NCBI GenBank assembly: GCA_004352715.1
Contig: SCFE01000098.1
Coordinates: forward strand, 390,753 to 454,752
Direction: 5' to 3'
DNA length: 64,000 bases
Source: Hofstenia miamia
Lineage: Eukaryota; Xenacoelomorpha; Acoela
This document shows positions 13,887-26,160 of this stretch, one piece after another; the first letter of the stretch is position 1; each line of letters begins with the position of its first letter. The notes below the pieces were generated by a model that was not told the DNA's origin, did not search any database, and worked only from the letters and a program-made list of their open reading frames with translations. The translations under genes were made by a program, and so were the position numbers.

Positions 13887-15540
13887 CCTCTAATCAAATT
13901 ATTTTTTCTAATGTTATGAAAACAAAATCGCACAAATAACATTAATCAGTCTATCACAAAAGCGGTCTGAGTTAACATCACTCACATAGTTTACAAATAT
14001 TGAGCTTTATTGACTTTATGATAATGAAAATACTATCAGTAAATAATTGTAAAAAAATATCCAACTGCTCGGTGATCACGATAACAGCAAATATCTAAAA
14101 TAACTTGGAATCTTCAAGACATTATCATACTATTCGAACAAGTTTACAGTTGTGTGTTTTGCAATGATCTATTGATAACGTGTAACACACGTTTGTGTTA
14201 CATAGTAAAAATATATACATACAATTCTATGTATTCAATTTTCGACTGTTCCTTGTAGTAAAAATGGTATTTGTAAAAATCTATTTAATTAACTTAGTTT
14301 GCATCAAAACAAATTTTGTGCCATTATTGACCTAAATCGGTGATTGTAAATGGAAGTAAGAGCTGTTATTTCCATTAAATGTTTACCAGGTGCAGAGTGG
14401 GATTTGAGAGCTCTTGTGTTACCTGACAATTCTGTCTAGACACATTTGCACTGATTGCTATCCACATGAAGTTTTGCAATAGTATTTTATTTCTTAAATC
14501 ATAACAATTTCATTTACACACTTATAAATATATCAGGCTGAGATCTTCATTGAATATATATATGTAGTATATTGTTTTTCATTAAGTGCAGGATACCTTT
14601 TTTCTCAGTGTTCTACTGCATATAGTCATAATTGGGCCTCCATTGTCAAGCTTTTTGTTCAAAATATACATTCTGCATTCATTGCTGTCAAATTGACTTT
14701 ATGCATGTGTAATTAGTCTTTCTTGGTATCGACGTATGGACATGTCAAAATTATGACAGATTTCACAGATTCAAGTTAATATTTTCAAATTTCTGTCAGA
14801 CTTTATTGATGTTAATATTAAGTTGTTTATGAATTCGATTAGCAACTGTGAAATTCTTTAATGTAAAACTTAATGGCTAGATTATATTTTGGGAACATAT
14901 TATAAATTATACATTACAATTATCATAGAAATTTGAAGCCTTTAAAACAGTGGAAACTCCTATTGAGCTTTTAGAGGCAGCAACATAGCTATATATTCTT
15001 AAAACTTAAAGTTGTTGGAAATCATTTTGTTGTAAGCCATATAGAATATAACCTAAAGAAAACTTCATGTCAAACAAAAAATCACTAAGACACTTGGAAG
15101 TACCTAGTTAACAGTAATATAATTCTTAGCCATATAGCATGGAGATGCAAATTTAGAAAACATTTCTTTTCATTTGTGCTCCGTATTTGAATATGCGAAC
15201 ACATCATGAAAGAGGACCAATTCGGTTAATAAGGGGTGATTAATTTTCATTGATGAAGTCAAGTACCAAAGTTAACAATTTTTTAGTGAAATGGTTATTT
15301 CCAATAGATGCTATTTTCCTTGAAACATTTTTGTTCAATTAGGGATACAGTACATTTTCATTTTCACCTGAAAGAAGTCTTAATTTAATATAATAAAAAT
15401 TTATATCTCATAATAGCACACCAAGTAGTAGTTGAAATCAGTGATTAATTGCTTCTTTGTAAAGAAAAAGTTTGGAAAATATTACCTAATTTAATCTGAA
15501 TATCCAACTTGAAAAGCATGATTTCATGTCAGGCGTTTAT

Positions 15541-16846
15541 GTTAAACACAAAATTATTGCCTTATATGATATGATGACTGCAACATAATGAAGTTTCCCA
15601 CAAATATATGGAATGGTTAGTTGCTCAGCAGGATCTGCTTCTCAACCGCCAGTTAAATTCATTGAAACGCATTTATTACAAAATTATTGCCTTATATGAT
15701 ATGATGACTGCAACATAATGAAGTTTCCCACAAATATATAACGCACGGAATGGTTAGTTGCTCAGCAGGATCTGCTTCTCAACCGCCAGTTAAATTCATT
15801 GAAACGCATTTATTACAAAATTATTGCCTTATATGATATGATGACTGCAACATAATGAAGTTTCCCACAAATATATGGAATGGTTAGTTGCTCAGCAGGA
15901 TCTGCTTCTCAACCGCCAGTTAAATTCATTGAAACATATAAATTATAAAGGAAACAATAGGAAAATTAAGTTGAATTATTAATGATGCACTTAATAATTA
16001 TCTCTATTTTGTTATGTTAAACACAAAATTATTGCCTTATATGATATGATGACTGCAACATAATGAAGTTTCCCACAAATATATGGAATGGTTAGTTGCT
16101 CAGCAGGATCTGCTTCTCAACCGCCAGTTAAATTCATTGAAACATATAAATTATAAAGGAAACAATAGGAAAATTAAGTTGAATTATTAATGATGCACTT
16201 AATAATTATCTCTATTTTGTTATGTTAAACACAAAATTATTGCCTTATATGATATGATGACTGCAACATAATGAAGTTTCCCACAAATATATGGAATGGT
16301 TAGTTGCTCAGCAGGATCTGCTTCTCAACCGCCAGTTAAATTCATTGAAACATATAAATTATAAAGGAAACAATAGGAAAATTAAGTTGAATTATTAATG
16401 ATGCACTTAATAATTATCTCTATTTTGTTATGTTAAACACAAAATTATTGCCTTATATGATATGATGACTGCAACATAATGAAGTTTCCCACAAATATAT
16501 GGAATGGTTAGTTGCTCAGCAGGATCTGCTTCTCAACCGCCAGTTAAATTCATTGAAACATATAAATTATAAAGGAAACAATAGGAAAATTAAGTTGAAT
16601 TATTAATGATGCACTTAATAATTATCTCTATTTTGTTATGTTAAACACAAAATTATTGCCTTATATGATATGATGACTGCAACATAATGAAGTTTCCCAC
16701 AAATATATGGAATGGTTAGTTGCTCAGCAGGATCTGCTTCTCAACCGCCAGTTAAATTCATTGAAACATATAAATTATAAAGGAAACAATAGGAAAATTA
16801 AGTTGAATTATTAATGATGCACTTAATAATTATCTCTATTTTGTTG
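15541..16846. repeat. Tandem satellite array, 130/137/208-bp units
   Basis: Seven head-to-tail copies. The anchor word acaaaattattgcc begins at 15548, 15678, 15815, 16023, 16231, 16439 and 16647, giving periods of 130, 137, then 208 four times. The last copy is cut short at about 16843. The short units are a core ending attgaaacgcatttatt. The long units replace that end with a spacer of about 78 bp (aaattataaaggaaacaata and onward). The 137-bp copy carries a 7-bp insertion, taacgca-like, near 15740. Copies are almost identical, so the array is young or homogenised. Each core holds the small hairpin AGCAG-GAT-CTGCT. No open reading frame crosses the unit. Confidence 0.95.
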
Positions 16847-17159
16847 AAAAAAGTGGGATTCCGTGAGAAAGAGACGAAATTCGCTGATACCACTAGAGAC
16901 TAATACAATTATTTTCTGTTTAGAAAACTATTAACCTCTTTAATTGATTCTATAACTCAAATGTGTCAGTGGGGTGTTTACTTCTGTGGCAGATAATTTT
17001 CGAGAACGAATTCAATAATTTGAACTACATTAATTATTTCCTTACACTTATTTCCCTAATATAAATAAAAGTTTCAGGTACGTATGTGCTAAATTAATGA
17101 AGTAATTTTTTATCCAAGCGTGGACATTTTCAAAAGATTTAAATGTTCGTGTTTCAAGC

Positions 17160-17792
17160 CGGATTTGTAACCGGGCCGAGATTTGAAAGAGCCGGCCGGG
17201 TCAGGGCAGTGGGCCGTGCTTGGGCTATAAAATTAAGAATGAAGCGAGCCGGAAATTTCTAAACAACGGGTCTAGAATTCCTTAGAATTTTCCTAATGTC
17301 TATACATTCTCTTACAATAAAATATTATATCAACTATTATATTCAATTGACTAATTATACATCAAAAAGTAAATCCACGGCGAAAATAGTTACAAAAACT
17401 GTCTTAGTAATAGCAAGCACCAATTATACTTTAGGTGTTCCAGCGTAAACTCAAAATTATATAAACAATTCACTTGGTTCTATTTGCATTTTTGCCAGGG
17501 AAGAGCTGAATAAGTTCGTAGCATTTAATATGATGTACCATAAGCATATATTTATTATTAAAACCGCAATACAACAGTATTAACAATTTAAAAATACTGA
17601 TTAAAATCCTTTTCCAGCAGTGGATGCATCTTTTTTGATGTAAAAATGCCTTCATTTTAGTATTTTCAATTATATGTTTATTTTTTTATTTACAAGAACT
17701 CTTGGTTTTTGATATGACGGTACGGGCCGAGGCCTGAATATTGCCAATTGCAAGGGACCGGGGCTTGAAATCACGGCTCGGTTACAACTCTG
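17160..17792. mobile_element. GC-rich hAT-like MITE
   Basis: A 633-bp element bounded by inverted ends. The left end is CGGATTTGTAACCGGGCCGA. The right end, as reverse complement, is CAGAGTTGTAACCGAGCCGT. Both are followed by a GATTT(g/c)AA stretch. The GC-rich termini contrast with the AT-rich interior. The flanking 8-mers tttcaagc (17152-17159) and ttctaagc (17793-17800) match at 6 of 8 positions, as expected for a decayed hAT target duplication. No transposase is visible inside. Confidence 0.7.
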
Positions 17793-17800
17793 TTCTAAGC

Positions 17801-19427
17801 CATATTGATATCAAATGTATTCCAAGTCGGGGCTATGCAAAACTTTTTTCTTTACATTCTTTACTCACATATAACACAACATCAGATTTTCTATTGTGCA
17901 GCGAGTATTTTGAAAGCATTTAGCTGTTGCAAACTTTATCTAAAAATAATTGGTGCAAGAAAATTAATCAGTATAGTTGTTGTTCTTCTTCACATTTTAA
18001 TTTTCCGCTGCTGACTTTGCCTTTGTAATCAGATTATAAAAGCATAAATAAGACCTCATAAAGTGAGAAACAATCGGTAATTTAAATTTAAAAATCAATT
18101 AAATAAGAAATCTATTAAATACACAAACATCTATCTTTGCATAATTTCCAACCTTTCAAAATCAATTTTACAAAATTAGTAGAATAGGTGGAGCATAACT
18201 TAATAAATTATTATGTAGAGGTTATGTGCATGAATTCCAGTTACTTACAATACACAAACTTAAGATATTTTACGTAGTAGACTCTGGATGAAAAGCCGAA
18301 TAAACGTATTTTCATTTATTAAACCCATATAGGCAAAATGATATATAAAAAGTTCATACTATGAAAAACTATTTTACACAAGCCTCTGCTATTTTCCAAT
18401 AGCAGAAGCTAGTCCAAAAGGAAGGTATTGAACCCACAAAGAAGCCAACACTAATATTCACGAGGTACATGCCAGTAGGCATGTCTATAATTGTTTACAC
18501 GTTAGACATATTTGTTTAAATTCTTAACATCAAATGTTGAATTAATGCCCCATTGCGTTTTTCCACAATAATCATGTTAATACTTCTTTTTATAGAAATT
18601 GGTGTAACTTGGTTTGTAGCTTAGGTAGTATACTTAGTAGATGTATGAATTGCTAAATAAATCCCCTAATAATGTGTTCATGGTTTTTTAAAACTGAGTA
18701 TTTTCATTTTTTGCTATCAGTCGGTCCAGAAGCTGTGTTTATTTTCCAATTTTCAGCATTTTTGGATGATTGCCAAAAAATGGATTTATGATTACGGGCA
18801 TTTCAATTTCGGAATCTCCTTTGATAAAATTTACTTAAGTATGCCTATAGTTAAACATGGGCATCAACTGGTAATGTGGGTTCTAAATTTTTTCAAACCA
18901 CTATAAATTTTGTCATCAAACACTACTTCTTGTTTCCTAGTGCTACTGGATAGCTGAATTCACTATAAGCGGTCAGCCATGCCATAGAATGTCATATTTT
19001 GATTCCTGTTTGACTTTTTATATTTTGAAGCATTGCCCGTTGCATTTCGCACCACCTGCATGCCTTTTTTTAAATTAAAAATTTCCAAATTTCACGCGGG
19101 TTGAGTGATTTAAGTATTTTTAGAAATTGATCCAATTAGTTCAACCATATTTGCAATGTAGATGTGATGTGGCTGTCGAAGTGAAAGCGATTAAGCTTTA
19201 AAAGTTCCAAGGTTATCTCGGTCAACATGTTTGATTTCAGAGTAATAAAAACTATGACTATATTCGAAATATTCAAATTTATTAATAGATTCTACAGTAG
19301 TGCATTAGTTTGTTGTGCCGTTTACACTTTTAGGCATGTACCATCAGTATTTCTGTCTTCTATTGTTTTTTATTTACCATATGTAAATTTTATATTATTT
19401 TTATTTACCTATGTATATATATATATA
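17801..19427. other. No recognisable gene
   Basis: AT-rich sequence with short frames only. A small perfect hairpin (ctgctatt...aatagcag) lies near 18386-18408. Nothing supports a gene. Confidence 0.45.
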
Positions 19428-19638
19428 NNNNNNNNNNNNNNNNNNNNNNNNNNNNNNNNNNNNNNNNNNNNNNNNNNNNNNNNNNNNNNNNNNNNNNNNN
19501 NNNNNNNNNNNNNNNNNNNNNNNNNNNNNNNNNNNNNNNNNNNNNNNNNNNNNNNNNNNNNNNNNNNNNNNNNNNNNNNNNNNNNNNNNNNNNNNNNNNN
19601 NNNNNNNNNNNNNNNNNNNNNNNNNNNNNNNNNNNNNT

Positions 19639-19673
<35 letters not shown>
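19413..19673. repeat. (TA)n microsatellite containing a 210-base assembly gap
   Basis: TA runs flank N positions 19428-19637. The gap is almost certainly a microsatellite assembly failure. Long open frames through it are artefacts of N and TA translation. Confidence 0.9.
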
Positions 19674-19678
<5 letters not shown>

Positions 19679-20032
19679 GAATATATCCAATTTGCCTGTA
19701 AATACAATTTATCAACGCAAATTTTTCGCATTCTAGAGAATTGAGTTTGCCTATTCTTAGTGCAAGCACATGCTGAGTCTCATACTGACGCATAGATTGG
19801 GTCATTTAGTTTTTTACCCCCAAACAATTGTTTGTGCATGGATTGTTTGTGTCTTAGGCCAAAGATAAACTGCGCTGTTGGAGGCACTTGTTATCAATAA
19901 GAAATGATAACTCCAAAAGTGCCTGATAGTATCATGCAATAAAAATTAATGATTTAATTTATGTGAAAGAAGTCCATTATTTGGGTGACTTAGAATATAA
20001 ACTAATTATTTGGTTCACTGTCAAATTGGTAA

Positions 20033-20182
20033 AGTAATATTTGTTTTGGAACATACACATAATTAAGATACATTTACTGAAAGAGTTTCTGCAATTGGCT
20101 GTCTATGTTAAACAATAATATATTTTTCAGTAAATGCATATCTTGATTACGTGTAAATGCCAAAATTAATGTTGGTTTACAA
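20033..20182. repeat. Small fold-back (hairpin) element
   Basis: Two imperfect arms of roughly 45-55 bp face each other across a loop of about 40 nt. The left arm contains aagatacatttactgaaa. The right arm, reversed, contains aagatatgcatttactgaaa. Homology extends outward through acataattaag against acgtaatcaag and then ttttggaacat against ttttggcattt. It may be a MITE-like fold-back repeat or a transcribed hairpin; the sequence alone cannot tell. Confidence 0.6.
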
Positions 20183-21058
20183 TATTTAGAGTAAGACATA
20201 AATGGTAAATAATAGGACTACATACGCAAATATGTAAAAACTAGACAGGCATAGGATGAAATGATTTTGATTTCTAGCTCACAGCAGAAGATATTATTAG
20301 CCTAATGTTTTTTAACCACATAGATAACATACATACTAAATCCTTGTCTAATCACAGGTGACTTCAAATGATATTGAAGGAATTCTATGCACTGAATTCC
20401 TATGAAAAAGGCAACCTTTGAAATTGGACTACATCAGTCAATAATGGAAGTGACTTTGATAGAATCGATGCATATATATTGGGTAGCGTCAGAGATGAAA
20501 TTAGGACAGATTTTGTAAACTGCATCACCTCTCTTCATATTCTTTGCGCCTTGTCTATATTTACGTCTTGATTTCCTTTCCATTTTGACAAACGCTTTGT
20601 ATTCTACAGCTCCAAATAGTTATTCATGATATGATATTGCCTTAGAGTTGTTCTATGATAATTGTCATAGCCCACCACTGCCAAATATTTTCAATTTCTT
20701 ACTGCTTGGAAAACAAAGAATTATTTTTTCAAATGCTGCCTACTATTTGTACAAATATATGAATCTAATAACAAGCATGAGCTCAATACATAGTTAAAAC
20801 AAAATAGTAAAATCAAATTTCCATTACATGCCTTAGAAAGCTTGATTATTTCTAATCGCTTATAGTACCATCTCCAGAACAGAGAAATTCCCCAAACACC
20901 ATGTATTACCTAAAAGGATTTCAATTCGCCTTGCAATGAAATTTCTCTGGATATTTTTGAATTTATCTGACTAGCGTTGTCATATTTATGCTTCTAATAG
21001 ATTTTTTAGCCAAGTACTCCTATCCATTCCTCTAAACGGCCTTCCTTCAACTTTCCTC

Positions 21059-21344
21059 TAAAATGAAAGAAATTATTATAATATAGGCGTGAAGCTTTCC
21101 TAATTTGGTTTTCTTGATATTGATGTCCAAACTATTTTGGATACACCATCAATCTAGTTTTGATATTGTTTCTATAATTGTGTTCAATCCAGTTTTCCAT
21201 ATAATTTGATTATCTGCATATACAGAAGTTGTTACACTGCACGTAATTTAATACGTCAACTGCCGACATCACCTGTATATGGCACTTATTTATTATTGTT
21301 TTTAAATAATTTTCTAATTCGTTAGGAAGATGTTTATATTTATG

Positions 21345-21379
<35 letters not shown>

Positions 21380-21707
21380 NNNNNNNNNNNNAAAATGAAA
21401 GAAATTATTATAATATAGGCGTGAAGCTTTCCTAATTTGGTTTTCTTGATATTGATGTCCAAACTATTTTGGATACACCATCAATCTAGTTTTGATATTG
21501 TTTCTATAATTGTGTTCAATCCAGTTTTCCATATAATTTGATTATCTGCATATACAGAAGTTGTTACACTGCACGTAATTTAATACGTCAACTGCCGACA
21601 TCACCTGTATATGGCACTTATTTATTATTGTTTTTAAATAATTTTCTAATTCGTTAGGAAGATGTTTATATGTATGTATGTATATATATATATATATATA
21701 TATATAA
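21059..21707. repeat. Direct duplication across a 12-N joint, likely assembly overlap
   Basis: The segment beginning aaaatgaaagaaattattat at 21059 and running into a TA run ending at 21379 is repeated almost base for base from 21392 to about 21707, right after N positions 21380-21391. The only evident differences are a base near the TA tract (tttatatttatg against tttatatgtatg) and tract length. This is the pattern of two overlapping contigs placed side by side. Confidence 0.8.
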
Positions 21708-21905
21708 AAGTTATATGGGTTTTGGTATTGCTTGTAATTGTGTATAAAACAGTACCCTCTTTGTGCCTTTATGAGATTTTTTAAAATATTTTTACTAAGC
21801 ATAAGACAAAACAATCAATCGCATCTTTTTAGAAAAGCAAAGATTAGGAATAATAAGACATTAAAAAAATAAGTTAGTTGAACAATTTTTGTAAGCCTTC
21901 TAACC

Positions 21906-21955
21906 AGTGATGGAATCGGATCCAACATTTTAAGATGCGATCCGATCCGGAACCC
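21906..21955 (+). mobile_element. Solo hAT-like terminus
   Basis: The sequence CAGTGATGGAATCGGATCC, followed by gatccgatccgg, resembles the CAGAGATGGAACC ends of the MITE at 23852-24431. No inverted partner was found downstream, so this is an isolated or truncated end. Confidence 0.4.
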
Positions 21956-21959
21956 AAAC

Positions 21960-23151
21960 GGATTCGAATTTAAATAAGTATTCTAACAATAAATAAACAT
22001 GGGCTTAAAAAATATTAATGTTTTTTTCAAATGCAAAAAGAAAATTTTAAGTGCTTCAAAACTATCTTGAGATAAAAAATGGATATATACTTACGAAATA
22101 GTGCATGCAAATCAACGTATGTGTAAGCTTTCTAATAATCTAGTTCCTAAAATTGTAATCAATTATAATCTTGATATATTTATAGAGTTCTAACAGTTGA
22201 GTTTCTTATAGTATTACCTCCCGAATTAAATTTTATGTTCAAATTCAAAAATAACCACTTTGCAATGTCACTATGAATTTAAGTTGTTTCAAATAACAAA
22301 ATAAATTTACTTCAAAATTGCAGCTAATTCAATGAAAACAAGAATATCACAAATAATGGCAAATTAAAGAACAACCCCAGAATTGATGTTGCAAGGCATT
22401 AAAGAGATTGTAGTAGATTGTAATAAAATCCGTGATAGAAAAACTAATTTAAATATAAATTTTGAATTTTACTGAAATTGGAAACTAAATTGGATTAAAA
22501 ATTTTAAATTATATAACAGCAACATTAAATAAATTAATACCCTATTAATAGCATGCCGACGATATGGTTCCCTAAACTTTTTGGACTAGTGATTATAATA
22601 ATGACAAACCTTCTGAGTACTAAGTTGATCTTGGCATTGCAAGTTGCTTAGAGTGCATATTTAATTGAAATTTCTTGATTGAAGAGCATCCTAAATTATA
22701 TTAGTATTTTTACAGTTTTGCAGTGTTTGCAAAAGCTAAGGTATTCCACTTGCTTCTCTGTGTTCTGTGCATTTTTTCTTTGACATACATATTGGAGAGA
22801 AATCTTTTCAGAATTCTGCTCTTCCATTTGCAAGTTTGTACAAACAAATGTTTTTGGTTGCTTTATTGTTTTATCATTATGTGATGGTTAACATAAGTCG
22901 CATTTTCAGATTTGAAGTATTCGTCACCAATTTTATAAGTTGTAGGAAAGAATAACGCGGAACCTATTGTATGAACAATGAAATTCAATTACAAAATTTC
23001 ACTTAGATTGAGATTATTAACACACTGTCACCTGTAGGTTACGTCGGCTTTTCAGAAATGAAAAAGAATACATATCATGTTACAAAACACTGTAGCATTT
23101 AGCGTGTAAATCAAATATTGGGGGAAAATTTATCTACTGCTAATTATTCTG
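21960..23151. other. No recognisable gene
   Basis: AT-rich, with short frames only. A further hAT-like end (atggttccctaaactttttgg) lies near 22564-22584 without a partner. Confidence 0.4.
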
Positions 23152-24540
23152 TTGTTATAGTATGGACAATTTTTTACAAGTCACAAACTGTTGGCACTAT
23201 TGGATAGAAAGGCTGGTCATGTGACAGGTACTGTTTCACCAAATCGAGCAAGCAATTGTCCACTCGTAGGATTTGCTGAAATAAAAAAGTGGCCATGCGG
23301 ATCTTACGACTATCTTTTGTATTCATCTAATGGAATAATTTTTATCAGATGGAATGATAACAAAGTAATCACAAGCAAAATAAATATATAGCGTATAAAT
23401 CCATGTAAAAATGTACATACGATTTGTTGCAAAAAACGTCAAGAAATATTATTTCAATGTTCAAAGGCAATCATTGCCGGTAATCATTACATGAACGGTG
23501 GAGATCGTTTTAACGAAAACATAGCTAGAAACGTGTTGTATTCGGTGGCAAAAATGGTGTTTTGGAATTAATGCGGCATTGCGAAATTTCTTGATTAATC
23601 ATTGAAGCAAAGTTGGGTCTCATAATTGAACCAATTTTTGATGCTCTGTTTTTCTAATATTTTAACTAGTGGGCAGCTAGACATGCGAGACCAAAGGGAG
23701 TAAATGTTATTGGCAGTGTGGACATTAGACCATATGATGATATCAACTATTATGGCATTGATCGTAATAGAATAAATGGAAATCAATGCAGACATGTTCT
23801 ATGTCATTTAAGAACTGGAGAGCATTGCTCATAATAATGCAATGTTGGCCTCAAAGTTGGAACCGGCCGGATATTTTAAGGCCGTGGCCGGTAGTTGGCC
23901 GGCTAGAGCTCATAACGGCTGGCCAGCTTTCGGCCGGTTTTTTTTGGCATTGTATATTTAATGTATGATAGTTAAATTACATAAAGGTAAGCGAGTAGCA
24001 TTGTCAATTATTATGTTTCACATTGCTGTTGCATTTGACCTCAGTCTTATAGATTACACTTTCATTATTATAAACAGCTTCTGTAAAAATTATTAAAATT
24101 TCCAAAAAAAAACTACCTTTACAAAAAACTGAAAAATTCAATTATTATTAAATTATTGAGAGATTCCAGAAAGAAAATTTAATTATTATTTTAACTGCAA
24201 AACTGTAGATTGTTGAAACTATAAACATTTTTTGAATTTAGATTTTCATAAGAATTCTTCTAAAACTAAGCACAATATTGTCTCTATAAGATAAAAGAAG
24301 AATTTTTTTATCATTTTGGCCGTAAGCGGCCGGTAATTTTACCGGCCTTTCTTGAAATGTAAAAGCGGCTACAGGCCGGTAAATTGCCGGCCCAACCGGC
24401 CCCTGCCAGCCGGTAGCTGGTTCCATCTCTGGTTGGCCTACATATAAATTGTTTTCAGGCAACCTACAAATTGCAAAAAATTAACTGCCTTTCTTTTTTC
24501 TTTCCTAGGAGCCGATCTCTCCTGTATGTGACAGGGCAAA
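23152..24540 (+). pseudogene. piggyBac-type transposase relic (C-terminal half), split by a MITE
   Basis: It begins with SMDNF at about 23161, which matches the piggyBac YMDNFYTS block, and a one-base shift then gives TSHKLLALLDRKAGHVTGTV. Next comes a conserved tail of the catalytic core with a terminal IRWNDNKVITSKINI block (stop at 23389-23391). The frame then reads on through KKRQEILFQCSKAIIAGNHY, MNGGDRFNENIA and VAKMVFWN, matching the piggyBac YN..MGGVD..D region. The C-terminal cysteine and histidine finger (QCRHVLCHLRTGEHC...C) is cut by a MITE at 23852-24431. Joining the flanks gives CNVGLHINCF, the expected last zinc-ligand block. Stops and frameshifts show it is dead. No N-terminal half is seen upstream. 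Confidence 0.75.
23852..24431. mobile_element. GC-rich hAT-like MITE with perfect 8-bp target duplication
   Basis: A 580-bp element. The left end is CAAAGTTGGAACCGGCCGG. The right end, reversed, is CAGAGATGGAACCAGC. Flanking sequence gttggcct is present at 23844-23851 and again at 24432-24439, a perfect 8-bp duplication. GGCCGG-rich termini of about 80-130 bp surround an AT-rich centre. No transposase lies inside. It sits inside the zinc-finger coding end of a piggyBac relic, so it is younger than that relic. Confidence 0.88.
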
Positions 24541-25455
24541 ATTATATTTTTTAGCTGTATACTAAAAGTTCAGTTAGTAGATATAACATTGGATGATTTT
24601 GAGATGAATATTAGAATAATAAATAGAAATTGCCTAAGTATTCACCAATGGCATTTAGCGGGTTAAGATCCCATGTTTTATGCATTTCAGCCATATTGCA
24701 TTGAAAGCAAGTGATATAATTCTATTTTAATACACTCCCTCATATGCCCTTGTAGTGAGCTTTCCTTTCATAACAAAGCTCTGCACAAATAATTTTTAGA
24801 TTAACAATATGAACGGATATTTTGATTTTTGATTGAATAGAAAATAATTGATAAAATAATGGATGTAAATTACAAAGAAGTATGGTAAGGCTTATAATTT
24901 CATGATACACAGCCGGATATGACCCCTATGTACTTTCAACCTTTTTATTAAATTATGTTCGGAAGCTTGCCCTTTCGTTTAGCGTTAATTAATTGTAGTT
25001 CTTTTACTCTTCCTAAATCTTTTGAATCTTTACTGCAAAAAGTTGTTTTTTCTAAATTGAACTCTTTCTGTTGATCCAACTCATATTAAAATGTTTATCA
25101 AATAAATTTCTTTTAATTTTTATAATTTTCAGGTGTAAATTAGCAAGTATTGAGATATTACGAGCAAAAATTGTTTAAATTCCACAATAAGAAATTTTGT
25201 AGAAAATTAAAATCTTAAAAAGATTTTGTTCTTGTATAATGATTGATAAGCCGTAATTTTACAGAAATAATCCAAGTTTTCTTTATCTAACGCAATGGAC
25301 TGTATCAAATGTTGAATGGAATGTGTCAATCAAAATCTCAGGAGCTTAGATGTATATTTCAAACTATTCGATTACCAATATTGTACTAGTTTACCTGTTA
25401 AATTTATTATGCTAAGAATGCTGAATAGAAAATTATTCTTCAACCAGCTCGTATT

Positions 25456-25502
<47 letters not shown>

Positions 25503-26160
25503 TGTAGTAGTCGTGAAAGCAGCGGAGGTCTTTAATGAATCGCCCTTGGATTTGCGATAATCTTCAATTTTTAAAAAAGTTATGCGGGAATACTTCCTAA
25601 ATGAAAGTGGAATAACGAAAAGTTATTCCTCTAACTTCAAAGTACCTTAGCTGATAAACACTAATATATGGTGCTTATTGTTATCAGTACTGCTCTTCTT
25701 TTGTAGTTTATAGTTAATGATTAATAAATCATTTTAAACAGTAGTAGAATCGTATATTAAATAAATATCATCAAGAAAAATAAAAGATACAAAAAGCTCC
25801 ATCGGTTGTAAGTTTACATAGTTACTGAATTCATAATTTTTTAGGTGTAGGGAATGAATTGTCGTTGTCGTTGAGTCGTATTCATCTTCTCGTACATGTA
25901 ATGCTTCGTGTGTCTCAATTTTTGCGGGATCAAAGAGTGTAGCAGATGATTCGGTTCCGTTGCACATCATATCACGCCTTTCTTGTCAACGCGCTAGATT
26001 TTTTATAGATGGAAGCACTTTCTTAACACGACGAATAGATATCACCAATAAGATAAGATTGCAAATGCGCAAATATCGGACAAACATAAGTTAACACTGA
26101 GTCAAACAAAACGTAATAGAGTGACTTTTGTTGTCTGTGTGTGAGGTGCAGCTTGTTTAG
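24541..26160. other. No recognisable gene
   Basis: AT-rich sequence with a (GTA)n tract at 25456-25510. Frames are short and unconvincing. Confidence 0.4.
25456..25510. repeat. (GTA)n trinucleotide microsatellite
   Basis: About 15 uninterrupted GTA repeats followed by an imperfect gttgtagtag end. This is the only long trinucleotide tract in the window. Confidence 0.95.

Larger units (their letters stand above)
4889..15540. other. No recognisable gene; possible decayed coding scraps
   Basis: About 10.6 kb, very AT-rich. Between roughly 5100 and 5700 there are short runs with protein-like composition (for example IELKPNISLDLDIVNAITDI near 5130). A similar patch lies at about 10330-10740. All are broken by stops and match no family I can name. 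TA microsatellites lie at about 12294-12322 and 13852-13883. I found no RNA gene or splice-supported exon. Confidence 0.45.

Noticed and set aside
15541-16846. Regularly spaced repeats that might suggest a CRISPR array
   Set aside because: Units are 130-208 bp head to tail with no unique spacers, in a eukaryotic setting. This is a satellite.
19227-19805. Long open frames on both strands across the N runs at 19.4, 34.8, 37.0 and 53.2 kb
   Set aside because: They are made of N-derived X residues and TA tracts (YIYIYI). They are not genes.
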